A stretch of DNA of 64,000 nucleotides from Bacteroidetes bacterium GWA2_40_15 (GTDB lineage Bacteria > Bacteroidota > Bacteroidia > Bacteroidales > VadinHA17). Within the stretch, counting starts at the first letter, position 1. Each line of letters begins with the position of its first letter. Location of the stretch: assembly GCA_001768195.1 (NCBI GenBank), contig MENI01000052.1:1-64000 (forward strand), in the 5' to 3' direction. Made by a program: the position numbers and the translations under genes. The notes under the pieces were generated by a model. That model was not told the DNA's origin. It did not search any database and worked only from the letters and a program-made list of their open reading frames with translations. This document shows, one piece after another, positions 10,161 through 18,778 of the stretch.

Positions 10161-10990
10161 ACATCGATCCGGTAAAAGACCTTTCGCGTCTCTGTATTCA
10201 TACAATCACTACAAAACCCTGGAACATTGAAGAGGCTGCAAAACACTATTCTGCTTCTGGTGTGAAAGGAATAACAGTATGGCGTGACGCACTTGCCGGC
10301 AGGAATATAAGAGAGACCGGAGATATGCTTCGGGATAACGGACTTTCAATAGTCTCCCTTTGCCGTGGCGGATTCTTTCCCGGCACAAGCAAAGAGAAAA
10401 GAAAAGCAGCCATTGATGATAACAGAAAAGCAATTGAAGAGGCCTTTGAACTTGGGACAGATAAGATTGTACTTGTCTGTGGTGCAGAACCTTCACAATC
10501 CTTAAAAGAGTCAAGAAAACAGATCTTTGAGGGGATCTCTTCAATTCTCACTGATGCTAAGGCAGCAGGTGTGAAACTTGCAATTGAGCCATTGCATCCG
10601 ATGTATGCCGACACCCGTTCGGCAATAAACACCCTTGCCCAGGCAAATGATATGGCTGAAAAACTTGATAGTAAGGTTGTGGGAGTGGCAGTGGATGTAT
10701 ATCATCTCTGGTGGGATCCTGACCTGAAAGAAGAAATTATGAGATGCGGGAAGAACAAAAACCTTCTTGCATTTCATATCTGCGACTGGAAATCACCCAC
10801 AATTGACCTCCTAAACGACCGTGGCCTGATGGGGGAGGGCTGTATCCCGATCAGGAAGATAAGATCATGGGTTGAAGCAGCAGGATTTAATGGCTTTATA
10901 GAAGTTGAGATCTTCTCAAACATCTATTGGAAGCAGGATCAGAGTGAATTTTTGAAAAAAATTGTAAGTGCTTATAAAGAATTTGCATAG
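10157..10990 (+). CDS. Sugar phosphate isomerase/epimerase-like TIM barrel protein
   Basis: 277 residues of the xylose-isomerase-like TIM barrel superfamily (PF01261). AIEPLHP provides the metal-binding Glu, VGVAVDVYHLWWDPD the Asp/His pair, HICDWK another His/Asp ligand set, and FIEVEIFS the final Glu. I chose the ATG at 10157, which overlaps the TGA of the GH88-like gene by four bases; an upstream TTG at 10148 is possible but less likely. No signal peptide is present, so the enzyme should be cytoplasmic and could isomerise the keto-uronate or keto-sugar produced by its neighbour. Confidence 0.88.
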   Translation: MNIDPVKDLSRLCIHTITTKPWNIEEAAKHYSASGVKGITVWRDALAGRNIRETGDMLRDNGLSIVSLCRGGFFPGTSKEKRKAAIDDNRKAIEEAFELGTDKIVLVCGAEPSQSLKESRKQIFEGISSILTDAKAAGVKLAIEPLHPMYADTRSAINTLAQANDMAEKLDSKVVGVAVDVYHLWWDPDLKEEIMRCGKNKNLLAFHICDWKSPTIDLLNDRGLMGEGCIPIRKIRSWVEAAGFNGFIEVEIFSNIYWKQDQSEFLKKIVSAYKEFA

Positions 10991-11038
10991 TTAATGTTAA
11001 CACCCACTGCCCTCAAAGGCTTCTGAATTAAGAATGAA

Positions 11039-11102
11039 GAACAAACGAACAGCAAATTAAGAAGTTATGGAGATCAGTTCTGAATTCTGATTTCGTTTGT
11101 TC
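11039..11102. repeat. Short inverted repeat between two catabolic genes
   Basis: An 11-bp arm GAACAAACGAA at 11039-11049 is matched exactly by its reverse complement at 11092-11102, with 42 bp between. Inside is a partial palindrome around GTTCTGAATTCTGA. It is followed by a C/G-rich CCCCCTGTGGGATTTAGGGG string at 11124-11143. The arrangement could be an operator, an RNA hairpin or the footprint of a small element; nothing in the sequence decides this. Confidence 0.45.
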
Positions 11103-11178
11103 AAATGTTCTTACTTCGAAAGTCCCCCCTGTGGGATTTAGGGGTGAAAAAGTGTTAGAAAAAAAGCAGTATAATATT

Positions 11179-12333
11179 ATGAAACAACACACAGTAGGGA
11201 TTATCATGAACGGTGTAACAGGCAGGATGGGAACCAACCAGCACCTGCTCCGTTCCATAGCTGAAATAATAAAGCAGGGTGGAGTAAAAGTCGGTCCGGG
11301 TGAAACAATTATGCCCGATCCAGTTCTTGTTGGTCGCGATGAGAATAAACTCAGAAAGCTTTGTGCGATGACCGGAATAACCAAGATGACCACCGATCTC
11401 GATTCTGTTCTTGACGATCCTTCTAATTCTCTCTATTTCGATGCTCAGACAACCGGCAGAAGGGCTGATGCAGTAAAAAAAGCTGTTAAGGCAGGCAAGC
11501 ATATATATTGTGAAAAGCCAATAGCTGTAAGTACTGATGTTGCCATGGAGCTTTATAATCTTTGTAAAAATGCAGGATTGAAAAATGGGGTTGTGCAGGA
11601 TAAGCTATGGCTTCCGGGAATTATCAAGCTGAAGAGGCTGATACAGCAGGGATTTTTTGGTAAAATACTTTCGGTGAGGGGGGAATTCGGCTACTGGGTG
11701 TTTGAAGGCGATACAATTGCTGCCCAGCGTCCTTCGTGGAACTACAGGAAAGAGGATGACGGCGGTATAATTGTCGATATGCTCTGCCACTGGCGCTATG
11801 TACTTGATAATGTATTTGGAAATGTTACGGCTGTTTCGTGTATCGGTGCAACTCACATAGATAAAAGGGTTGATGAGAACGGAAAGGAATACAAATGCAC
11901 AGCTGATGATTCAGCTTATGCCACTTTTGAGCTGGAGAACGGCATTATTGCACATTTCAACTCATCATGGACGGTGAGGGTGCGCCGCGATGATCTTCTT
12001 ACTCTCCAGGTTGACGGCACAAAGGGGTCGGCTGTGGCCGGGCTCCGTGAGTGCTATATCCAGCATTATGGGAATACTCCCAAACCTGTCTGGAATCCCG
12101 ATATTGCACAACCTATCAATTTTTTTGAGGGGTGGTCGAAAGTGCCAGAGCAGGAGGTTTATGAAAATGCTTTCAAGGTTCAGTGGGAACTGTTCCTGAA
12201 ACATGTTGTTAAGGATGAGTCATTCCCATGGGACCTGAGGGAAGGTGCAAAGGGGGTACAACTTGCAGAAAAAGGTCTTGAAAGCTGGGCTAAACGTTGC
12301 TGGGTTGATATACCTGAACTGAAAAACATTTAA
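11179..12333 (+). CDS. Gfo/Idh/MocA family oxidoreductase
   Basis: 385 residues. The N-terminal Rossmann region reads VGIIMNGVTGRMG, and GKHIYCEKPIAVS is the family catalytic-Lys signature near the end of the nucleotide domain. A C-terminal dimerisation/substrate domain follows (GGIIVDMLCHWRYV). I start at ATG 11179 because the sequence before it, from GTG 11131, encodes a poorly structured stretch and the glycine motif begins right after this Met. No export signal is visible. Ten bp separate it from the Tat-exported TIM-barrel gene that follows. The pairing of a Gfo/Idh enzyme with a TIM-barrel isomerase suggests a sugar oxidation and elimination or epimerisation step. Confidence 0.9.
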   Translation: MKQHTVGIIMNGVTGRMGTNQHLLRSIAEIIKQGGVKVGPGETIMPDPVLVGRDENKLRKLCAMTGITKMTTDLDSVLDDPSNSLYFDAQTTGRRADAVKKAVKAGKHIYCEKPIAVSTDVAMELYNLCKNAGLKNGVVQDKLWLPGIIKLKRLIQQGFFGKILSVRGEFGYWVFEGDTIAAQRPSWNYRKEDDGGIIVDMLCHWRYVLDNVFGNVTAVSCIGATHIDKRVDENGKEYKCTADDSAYATFELENGIIAHFNSSWTVRVRRDDLLTLQVDGTKGSAVAGLRECYIQHYGNTPKPVWNPDIAQPINFFEGWSKVPEQEVYENAFKVQWELFLKHVVKDESFPWDLREGAKGVQLAEKGLESWAKRCWVDIPELKNI

Positions 12334-12343
12334 AACGGAAAAT

Positions 12344-13351
12344 ATGAAAACCACACGCAGGAACTTTATTGCAAAATCGGTGCTGACAGCAGCAGGTGTT
12401 ACAGCAGGGATGAACTCAGGACTTTTAAGAGGCGCTTCACTGACTGATAATTATGCAACTCCGGCTTTTTCCGGAGCTGATACCGATGCATTTAAAATAT
12501 GCATCTTTTCAAAGCATCTTCACTGGCTTGATTACCAGGGAATGGCAAAGGCTCTGGCTGACCTGGGGTTTGACGGAGCCGATCTTACTGTAAGGCCCGG
12601 AGGTCATGTCCTGCCTGAAAAAGTGGAGACAGATCTTCCAAAAGCAGTTGAAGCACTGGCGAAACAGGGGAAAAAGGTGTACATGATTACCACATCAGTT
12701 ATAGATGCTGATGACCCGGTATCGGAAAAGATCCTGAAAACAGCCTCCTCACTTGGCATTAAGCACTACAGGACGGGTTATTTGTATTACAAGGACAAAA
12801 ATCCTGTAAAGGACGATATAACACAGTTTCACAAACATTTGAGCAAACTTGCGACACTGAATGCAAAATATTCAATTTCAGGAGAATACCAGAACCACTC
12901 CGGCAACTACGGGCAAGGGATATATTTTGGAGCCCCCATATGGGATCTTGCGGCAGCTCTTGAAAAAATCAATTCGCCATGGCTTGGATCCCAATATGAT
13001 GTTTACCATGCAACTGTGGAAGGTGCAAATGCCTGGACTGTAGGACTCAGGATGATAAGTCAGTATATCAGGTCAGCGGATATTAAAGACTTCAGATGGA
13101 TGACGCAGGATGGAAAGACCAGGTCTGTTACTGTTCCGCTTGGTGAGGGGATGGTCGATTTCAGAACTTTCTTCTCCCTTCTGAAGGAATACAAGGTAAG
13201 TATCCCTCTGTCAATACATTATGAGTATCCGCTTGGTGGCTCAGAGCATGGCAATAAGGAGCTGACAATGAAAAAAGAGGATGTACTTGCTGTAATAAAG
13301 AAGGACCTTGAGACACTGAAGGTTTACCTGAAGGAAGCGAAACTTATATAA
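12344..13351 (+). CDS. Tat-exported sugar isomerase/epimerase-like TIM barrel protein
   Basis: 335 residues. The N-terminus carries a twin-arginine signal (TTRRNFIAKS, then a hydrophobic Ala/Gly stretch), so the folded, probably metal-loaded protein is exported to the periplasm. The rest is a xylose-isomerase-like TIM barrel, with GEYQNHSG, GSQYDVYHATVEG and SIHYEYPLGG supplying candidate metal ligands. It sits 10 bp after a Gfo/Idh gene and 10 bp before DUF4838, clearly one operon. The last ~18 codons recur, slightly diverged, just after the DUF4838 gene (15230-15286). The exact reaction is unknown. Confidence 0.88.
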   Translation: MKTTRRNFIAKSVLTAAGVTAGMNSGLLRGASLTDNYATPAFSGADTDAFKICIFSKHLHWLDYQGMAKALADLGFDGADLTVRPGGHVLPEKVETDLPKAVEALAKQGKKVYMITTSVIDADDPVSEKILKTASSLGIKHYRTGYLYYKDKNPVKDDITQFHKHLSKLATLNAKYSISGEYQNHSGNYGQGIYFGAPIWDLAAALEKINSPWLGSQYDVYHATVEGANAWTVGLRMISQYIRSADIKDFRWMTQDGKTRSVTVPLGEGMVDFRTFFSLLKEYKVSIPLSIHYEYPLGGSEHGNKELTMKKEDVLAVIKKDLETLKVYLKEAKLI

Positions 13352-13361
13352 CAATCAGATT

Positions 13362-15227
13362 ATGTTGCAGCTCTATATATTTGCTCCGCTTATCTTCCTT
13401 CTGGCAAATGCAAACACAGAAGTACAACCATCTTCTGAAAATAAGGATTACAGGGGAGAAGAGGTGCTCATGTCTGGTTCAGAAAAAAGAGAACAATATG
13501 TTCTTTCTTCTGAGGGAAAATCAGATTACATTATTTCGATTGACACCAGGGCATCTGAATCAGAGAAATGGGCTGCAAGTGAACTTCAGTACTGGCTGAA
13601 GGAGATCACAGGAGCGGAACTGCCGGTTCGTGAGATTAATGATGCTTATTCTGGTCCCCGGATAATAATTGGTTATAATAACCTGGTAAAGAAAAAAACA
13701 GGAGCAGAACCACCTTCAGAATCAGATGAATCATTCCACTATATCAATTCAGGACCTGATATCTGCATTTACGGCGGGAGCCAGCGTGGTACAATGTATG
13801 GGGTATTGACATTTCTTGAAAATGAGCTGGGATGCAGATGGTACACACCTGTTGTAAGTGTTATTCCGAAACGGAAGGAAATCACTTTTACAGCATATGA
13901 TCATTCGGAGACTCCAGGAATAAGAGTTCGCAACGACTTTTACTTTGAAGCATTTGATCCGCTCTGGTGTGCAAGGAATAAAATGAACGGGGCGATGGGA
14001 TCTACTAAAGATACCCTGAATTCTGAAGAGAGATGGGCTGAGGCAAGAATACAACCCGGAGGCATTGAGAGTTACTGGGCTGTCCATACTTTTTATCCGC
14101 TGGTGCCCCCTGAGGAATTTTTTGACAGGCACCCTGAGTACTATAGCCTGATTAATAACAAACGAACATATCAAAAAGCCCAGTTATGCCTGACAAACAC
14201 CGATGTTCTCAGGATCGTTACGGAAAGAATAAAGAAAATAATGCTTCAGAATCCGGGTTATCTTATATACGATGTATCTCAGAATGACTGGGATAATCCC
14301 TGCCAGTGTGATAAATGCCAGGCAATTGTAAAACAGGAGGGCAGTGAATCAGGTGTTGTTCTGTGGTTCGTCAATAAAGTGGCGGAGAACGTGGAAAAGG
14401 AGTTCCCTGATAAATATATCGGAACACTGGCATACAAGTATACTCGTAAACCATGTAAAACAATTCGTGCAAGGAAAAATGTTGTTGTTCGTTTAAGCAG
14501 CATAGAATGTTGCTTTTCGCATGATATTAAATCATGTCCGAGAAACGAAGCGTTTCTTGCTGACCTTAAAGGATGGTCTGCAATTGCACCAAACCTCTAT
14601 ATCTGGGATTATGTTGTATATTTTCAACACTATCAGATGCCATATCCCAATATTCGTGTCCTTCAGCCAAATATCAGGACATTCAGGGAGAACAATGCCA
14701 TTGGAATAATGGAGCAGGGAGCTTATCAGAGTCGCGGGGGAGAATTTGCTGAGCTCAGGTCCTATATCATATCACGCCTTTTGTGGAATCCTGATTGTAA
14801 TGTGGAAGATGTTATTGATGATTTTGTTTACGGGTATTATGGAAGAGCAGGAAAAAATGTCCGTGAATATTTCAATTTGCTATATTCAGGGATTACTCCT
14901 GAAACCCATATGCATATTGAAACTCATAATTATGAAAGACTGACAGCCCGGGATAAAATGTTTTCAGATGAATTTGTTGAAAAGTCATGCCGTATTTTTG
15001 AGGAGGCTGCTAAAGTGGCCGATAACGATGAAATATTGCATCGTGTAGAACTTGCATATTTACCGGTATTGTATCTCAAATGCAAAAGAACACCGGTTAT
15101 TGCAAGGAATGATGGAACATACGCAAAATTCAACGAAATTGTAAAACGCGAAGGAATAACCCGTTATGCGGAATACGGAGAAGAGACTTTCAGCTCATTT
15201 CACAGCACTGTTGAAACCGCAAAATAG
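13362..15227 (+). CDS. DUF4838-containing secreted glycosidase-like protein
   Basis: 621 residues with a Sec-type signal (LQLYIFAPLIFLLANANT). Residues ~55-155 resemble the alpha-glucuronidase/GH20-type N-terminal domain (ASELQYWLKEITGAELPV, then SQRGTMYGVLTFLENELGCRWY). The core matches DUF4838: QNDWDNPCQCDKCQ near the middle, followed by a Cys-rich ECCFSHDIKSCPRNEAF segment. Such proteins are thought to be carbohydrate-active and occur widely in Bacteroidetes and Planctomycetes catabolic loci, but activity is mostly untested. It is the last intact gene of the 11,179-15,227 operon. Confidence 0.85.
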   Translation: MLQLYIFAPLIFLLANANTEVQPSSENKDYRGEEVLMSGSEKREQYVLSSEGKSDYIISIDTRASESEKWAASELQYWLKEITGAELPVREINDAYSGPRIIIGYNNLVKKKTGAEPPSESDESFHYINSGPDICIYGGSQRGTMYGVLTFLENELGCRWYTPVVSVIPKRKEITFTAYDHSETPGIRVRNDFYFEAFDPLWCARNKMNGAMGSTKDTLNSEERWAEARIQPGGIESYWAVHTFYPLVPPEEFFDRHPEYYSLINNKRTYQKAQLCLTNTDVLRIVTERIKKIMLQNPGYLIYDVSQNDWDNPCQCDKCQAIVKQEGSESGVVLWFVNKVAENVEKEFPDKYIGTLAYKYTRKPCKTIRARKNVVVRLSSIECCFSHDIKSCPRNEAFLADLKGWSAIAPNLYIWDYVVYFQHYQMPYPNIRVLQPNIRTFRENNAIGIMEQGAYQSRGGEFAELRSYIISRLLWNPDCNVEDVIDDFVYGYYGRAGKNVREYFNLLYSGITPETHMHIETHNYERLTARDKMFSDEFVEKSCRIFEEAAKVADNDEILHRVELAYLPVLYLKCKRTPVIARNDGTYAKFNEIVKREGITRYAEYGEETFSSFHSTVETAK

Positions 15228-15229
15228 CT

Positions 15230-15286
15230 TTGAAGAAAGACCTTGAGACACTCAAGAATTTTCACAAGGAAGCGGGTTTGGTGTAG
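15230..15286 (+). pseudogene. 3' remnant of a TIM-barrel epimerase gene
   Basis: Eighteen codons plus TAG encode LKKDLETLKNFHKEAGLV. This is close to the C-terminus of the intact epimerase gene at 12344-13351 (IKKDLETLKVYLKEAKLI), with 12 of 18 residues identical by eye and about 22 of 24 bases identical over the KKDLETLK codons. It begins 2 bp after the DUF4838 stop. It looks like what is left of a second epimerase copy after deletion, or a partial 3' duplication. Confidence 0.75.
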
Positions 15287-15302
15287 ATTCAGATTTTATG
15301 TT

Positions 15303-15588
15303 GGGCTAAAGCCCTGTTATATAGATTTCCGTTTACCGTTGGCTGAAGCCAACGGCAATTGAGAGGAAGTATCTCCCATTTTTGCTAAAGCCCTTTTAAG
15401 CAGATCTTTAAATTTTGGCTGAAGCCAACAGTAATTGAAAAGAAGAATTTTCCTGTAGAGTTAGCTTTATTAACTCTTGCGGAGGGCAACGGTGATTAAA
15501 CCAGCAACTTCCGGGGTGTTTCTTTCAGTTACCGTCGGTTTTAACCGACGGTATTAGCCGGTTCAATACAAGCCGGGACTTTAGTCCC
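15303..15588. repeat. Cluster of REP-like hairpins
   Basis: This gap (15,287-15,711) holds no gene but a series of short perfect palindromes: GGGCTAAAGCCC (15303), arms of ACCGTTGGCT type (15335), TTGGCTGAAGCCAA (15415), arms ACCGTCGGTT/AACCGACGGT around TT (15531-15552) and GGGACTTTAGTCCC (15575-15588). Two of them are followed by a conserved linker close to AATTGAGAGGAAG. The same hairpin-plus-linker occurs at 18.7 kb and the hairpins recur at 36.0 kb. Hairpins with a conserved one-sided linker resemble REP elements moved by Y1 transposases. Confidence 0.75.
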
Positions 15589-15711
15589 TCCGGGTTTTCT
15601 TATTTCATATACTTGTCGGACCAGTTGGAGGATATCTTTCAGAAAGAATATTATTCCTTTGATACATATTCAAATACCACAGGAAATTCTTAACTTTAAT
15701 ACCTTGCACTT

Positions 15712-16599
15712 ATGGAAACAAAAAAATATACACAAGTCGGAACCTTTTCTATAATTTCTATTGGCTCTGCTTTGATTCTCTGCATTGTAATAATGATAAT
15801 AACCGGACTTAATGACCTGGCTCCTGTTGGAATTATGGGCTTTGTCGTTATGACTTTGTTGATCTGCCTTCTGATCTTTTACAAACTGACAATAACCATT
15901 GACAACACTTACATTCGATTCTCTCTTGGCACGGGACTAATTGCTAAAAAGTATCTGATCTCCGATATTCAAAGCTGTAAATCAGTTAGTAATAACCTTA
16001 TTTACGGAATTGGAATCAGAAAGATCCCAAAGGGCTGGTTATATAATGTAAGTGGATTAAAAGCTATTGAAATCAAATTCAAAAACTCAAAATCAGTTAT
16101 CAGAATTGGAACAGACCATCCTGATGAAATTGCAGGAATAATTTCTAAAATGATTAAAGCAGATCAATCAGGGAGTGGCATGGATTATAAAGATAAGACA
16201 GCTTTTCGCCTGGTATGGATAATTATGGCAATAACTTTATTAATTCCTGTTATTTTAATCCTTATTGGCAATAGAGATCCGGGAATTACTTTATCAAAAC
16301 CAGGACTTAAAATAAGTGGAATGTACGGTTTGACAATCAATTATTCAGACATTAAACAACTTGACACATTATCGACATTACCACGTATACAAATGAGAAC
16401 CAATGGATACGCATTTGGAAAATCTCTTAAGGGAAATTTCAGACTTCAAAATAACGAGAATGCCAAATTGTTCATTACCAAAAGGGTACCTCCGTATATA
16501 TTGATCAGGACTGATGATCTAAATGTTTACTTAAATTTCAAAGAATCAAAGAAAACGGTTGATTTATTTAAAACCATGACCAAAGTCCGGAAAGAATAA
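15712..16599 (+). CDS. Membrane protein with PH-like domains, function unknown
   Basis: 295 residues. Two adjacent transmembrane segments occupy about residues 13-56 and are followed by a beta-rich domain resembling bacterial PH domains (TIDNTYIRFSLGTGLIAKK, with I-S-I-S alternation). A further membrane segment lies at about residues 168-186, with a second PH-like module (YGLTINYSDIKQLDTL) after it. It appears to be a stand-alone gene between two repeat-rich gaps. No enzymatic motif is visible. Assignment to PH-like families is structural guesswork from the pattern. Confidence 0.65.
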   Translation: METKKYTQVGTFSIISIGSALILCIVIMIITGLNDLAPVGIMGFVVMTLLICLLIFYKLTITIDNTYIRFSLGTGLIAKKYLISDIQSCKSVSNNLIYGIGIRKIPKGWLYNVSGLKAIEIKFKNSKSVIRIGTDHPDEIAGIISKMIKADQSGSGMDYKDKTAFRLVWIIMAITLLIPVILILIGNRDPGITLSKPGLKISGMYGLTINYSDIKQLDTLSTLPRIQMRTNGYAFGKSLKGNFRLQNNENAKLFITKRVPPYILIRTDDLNVYLNFKESKKTVDLFKTMTKVRKE

Positions 16600-16640
16600 A
16601 AGGATTTTTTTATTGAAATACAGTTCGTTCATAAGTTGGA

Positions 16641-16790
16641 GGCTGTTGAAAAAGTCTTTAAGTAGTTGTTTTTACCTTAGTGTTACTTTGTGCTCTACTT
16701 TGTGATCCTTTGTGGTTCAATGCTTTATTTTTTACCACCAAGGTACTCAAAGGTTAACACAGAGGTTCACAAAGGACTTTTTCAACAGCC
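16641..16790 (+). mobile_element. 150-bp MITE-like element, copy 1
   Basis: The element begins GGCTGTTGAAAAAGTC and ends with the exact reverse complement GACTTTTTCAACAGCC. Inside are two imperfect inverted arms made of CACAAAG/CAAAGG words around a T-rich loop. A second copy lies at 33701-33850 in the opposite orientation. Aligned by eye over 150 bp without gaps I count 9 differences, about 94% identity. It has no coding capacity. The rest of the gap (16,600-16,977) shows only the possible promoter listed at 16906. Confidence 0.88.
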
Positions 16791-16905
16791 GCAAACTTTT
16801 TTCATTCTATCCTGCAACGAAACTATGCTTATGTTAACGCATATGCCCGGAGGGGTTGAATAATGAACTCAGTATACCCGGTTGAAGTAAACCTGGTCCA
16901 TTTAA

Positions 16906-16936
16906 TTGTAAAGTTTATTATAAATTTCTAACTTTA
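16906..16936 (+). promoter_or_regulatory. Possible Bacteroidetes-type promoter
   Basis: TTG at 16906-16908 is followed after 20 bp by TAACTTTA (16929-16936), close to the Bacteroidetes -33/-7 pattern TTTG-N19-TAnnTTTG but with the last base changed. It lies about 40 bp upstream of the lipocalin-like gene. Confidence 0.35.
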
Positions 16937-16977
16937 AATACAGAATTCATCTATTCATCTACCAAAAATCGTTCATC

Positions 16978-17517
16978 ATGAAACAAAGGCATCCATACAG
17001 AAGCAGACAAATTGAAATTGTTAAAACAATCTTCATTTCTTTGTTTATTATTTTTTCATTGGATCTCAATGCTCAGACGCCAACCAACTTCTCGGGCAGA
17101 TGGGAGTTTGATAAGGCCAAAAGCGACAAGGATGAACGAGGGGATGCATCCTTTGATGGTGCAATTATTCTGGAAATAAAACAGAATACTGATACAATTA
17201 CATTTACCAATACATTTTTCCTGCCGGGTAAGGCTGGTAAAACTTTACGGCCCGACTCATATCTGACTAACGGTATAGTGACACCTGATGAGTCCGGAAT
17301 CGATCCCGCCAAAAAATTTGTAAAATGGTCCCCGGATAAGAAAATACTTACAACTAATTATGTCATGACAGCTACCATTGATGGAGTTGCGCAGGATTTC
17401 CTTACAGCAAAGACTTACAAACTCGATGAGAACGGAAAAACATTAGTTGTTGATGAGTTGAACAGAAGTAAGCTGAATGGAGAAAAAACAATCAAAAAAG
17501 TATATCAAAAAAAATAA
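16978..17517 (+). CDS. Secreted lipocalin-like hypothetical protein
   Basis: 179 residues with a signal peptide ending around LDLNAQ. The mature part begins NFSGRWEFDKAKS, the start typical of lipocalin-like domains in Bacteroidetes, and continues with alternating beta-strand patterns. Such domains bind small hydrophobic molecules or have structural roles; none is demonstrated here. It is followed 33 bp later by the DUF3795 gene on the same strand. No close functional family is recognised. Confidence 0.7.
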   Translation: MKQRHPYRSRQIEIVKTIFISLFIIFSLDLNAQTPTNFSGRWEFDKAKSDKDERGDASFDGAIILEIKQNTDTITFTNTFFLPGKAGKTLRPDSYLTNGIVTPDESGIDPAKKFVKWSPDKKILTTNYVMTATIDGVAQDFLTAKTYKLDENGKTLVVDELNRSKLNGEKTIKKVYQKK

Positions 17518-17550
17518 ATAATACTCTCCTCTAAAAGCAAGTTTAAGTTA

Positions 17551-17961
17551 ATGATCCAGTCTGTTTCCTTTGAAAAACATCTTATTGCACCCTGTGGTAT
17601 GAACTGCGGGACCTGCATTGGCTATCTCCGGGACAAAGACAAATGTCCCGGCTGCAGGATAATTTCTTCAGACAAAGCTATTATAGTCAATAGATGTATT
17701 ATACCGGGATGCAGCTATCTGCAAAAGACAACATCAAAATTCTGTTATGATTGTGAAAAATATCCCTGTCGGAGGATCAAAAACCTGGATAAAAGGTACC
17801 GTACAAAATATCGGACAAGTTTCATTGAGAACCTGACAATGATAAAAGAAAACGGATTGCACAGCTTTCTGGTTTTTGAAGCAAAGCGCAGGACTTGTAA
17901 AAATTGCGGATCTGTGTTAAGTGTCCACCGGGACAATTGTATTAAATGTAACCAGATATGA
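17551..17961 (+). CDS. DUF3795 Cys-rich protein
   Basis: 136 residues with many cysteines in a regular arrangement: APCGMNCGTCIGYL near the start, KCPGCR, FCYDCEKYPC in the middle, and a C-terminal CKNCG...CIKCN zinc-ribbon-like pair. The N-terminal pattern is that of DUF3795, a small metal-binding family of unknown function. The TGA overlaps the ATG of the following AlkD-like gene (ATGA at 17958), so the two are translationally coupled. Confidence 0.85.
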   Translation: MIQSVSFEKHLIAPCGMNCGTCIGYLRDKDKCPGCRIISSDKAIIVNRCIIPGCSYLQKTTSKFCYDCEKYPCRRIKNLDKRYRTKYRTSFIENLTMIKENGLHSFLVFEAKRRTCKNCGSVLSVHRDNCIKCNQI

Positions 17962-18674
17962 TTAATAAGAAAGTATCCGAGATCAGGGATTTTTGTACCA
18001 GGAATTCAAACCAGGCCAACATTGAAAAATATTCAAGATACTTCAAAGATGGATTCAATGGTTACGGAATAGACCAGAAAGTATTTGAACAACAGAGAGA
18101 TGCCTGGATCAATCTCTGGAAGAATGAAATGAATCTTGATAAGTACCTGGAACTTGGAGATACCTTAGTCCGGATCGGTAAATACGAGGAAATCTCTTTT
18201 GCAATTTCATTTGTAGCCTCTGAAAGAAAAAACTATTCCGAAAAAACATTCGATAGAATCGGTACATGGTTTGATTATGGAATAACAAACTGGGCAAATA
18301 CAGATGTCCTGTGCATGCTGGTTCTATCTAACTTCTTAATCGACAAAGTTGTTCCCTATACAAAGCTACTGGAATGGACAGATTCTCATTCTGAATGGAA
18401 AAGAAGAGCGGTTCCTGTGACTCTGGTCGAACTGGTAAGGAAGGGACTGACCCCTGATGAGGCCATACCCCTGATTGAGCCTTTGATGTACGACAAATCA
18501 GAAAATGTTCAGAAAGGTATCGGGACTTTATTACGCGGATTATGGAAGAGTCATCCTGAGAGAATTGAAGCTTTCCTTCTGAAGTGGAAAAATTCCTGCG
18601 GCAGATTGATAATTCAGTACTCTACAGAGAAAATGGATAAAGAGTACAGGAAGAAATTCAGGAGAGAAAAATAA
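17958..18674 (+). CDS. AlkD-like DNA alkylation repair protein (HEAT-like repeats)
   Basis: 238 residues with the layout of the DNA alkylation repair enzyme family (PF08713): YFKDGFNGYGI close to the N-terminus, a helical repeat body, and a segment with WKRRAVPVTLVELVRKG in the region where members place conserved basic and Trp residues. These proteins recognise alkylated bases by backbone contacts. Some branches lack glycosylase activity. It is coupled to the DUF3795 gene by a 4-bp overlap. REP-like hairpins follow the stop codon closely. Confidence 0.82.
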   Translation: MINKKVSEIRDFCTRNSNQANIEKYSRYFKDGFNGYGIDQKVFEQQRDAWINLWKNEMNLDKYLELGDTLVRIGKYEEISFAISFVASERKNYSEKTFDRIGTWFDYGITNWANTDVLCMLVLSNFLIDKVVPYTKLLEWTDSHSEWKRRAVPVTLVELVRKGLTPDEAIPLIEPLMYDKSENVQKGIGTLLRGLWKSHPERIEAFLLKWKNSCGRLIIQYSTEKMDKEYRKKFRREK

Positions 18675-18682
18675 CTTCTTAT

Positions 18683-18767
18683 ACCGTTGGCTGAAGCCAA
18701 CGGCAATTGAGAGGAAGAATCTCCCTTTTGGGCTGAAGCCAACTGTAATTGAGAGGAAGAATATACC
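18683..18767. repeat. Two REP-like hairpin-plus-linker units
   Basis: Unit 1 (from 18683) has arms of ACCGTTGGCT type followed by AATTGAGAGGAAGAATCTCCC-like sequence. Unit 2 (from 18728) has GGCTGAAGCC with the same kind of linker. The hairpin and the linker match units at 15.3-15.4 kb, in the same orientation. They fill the gap between the convergent AlkD-like and alpha/beta hydrolase genes and may also act as a bidirectional terminator. Confidence 0.75.
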
Positions 18768-18778
18768 TGGTGTTTTTT

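Noticed and set aside
15303..15588. Possible CRISPR array
   Set aside because: The palindromes differ from each other in sequence, the spacing is irregular and no cas gene is nearby.
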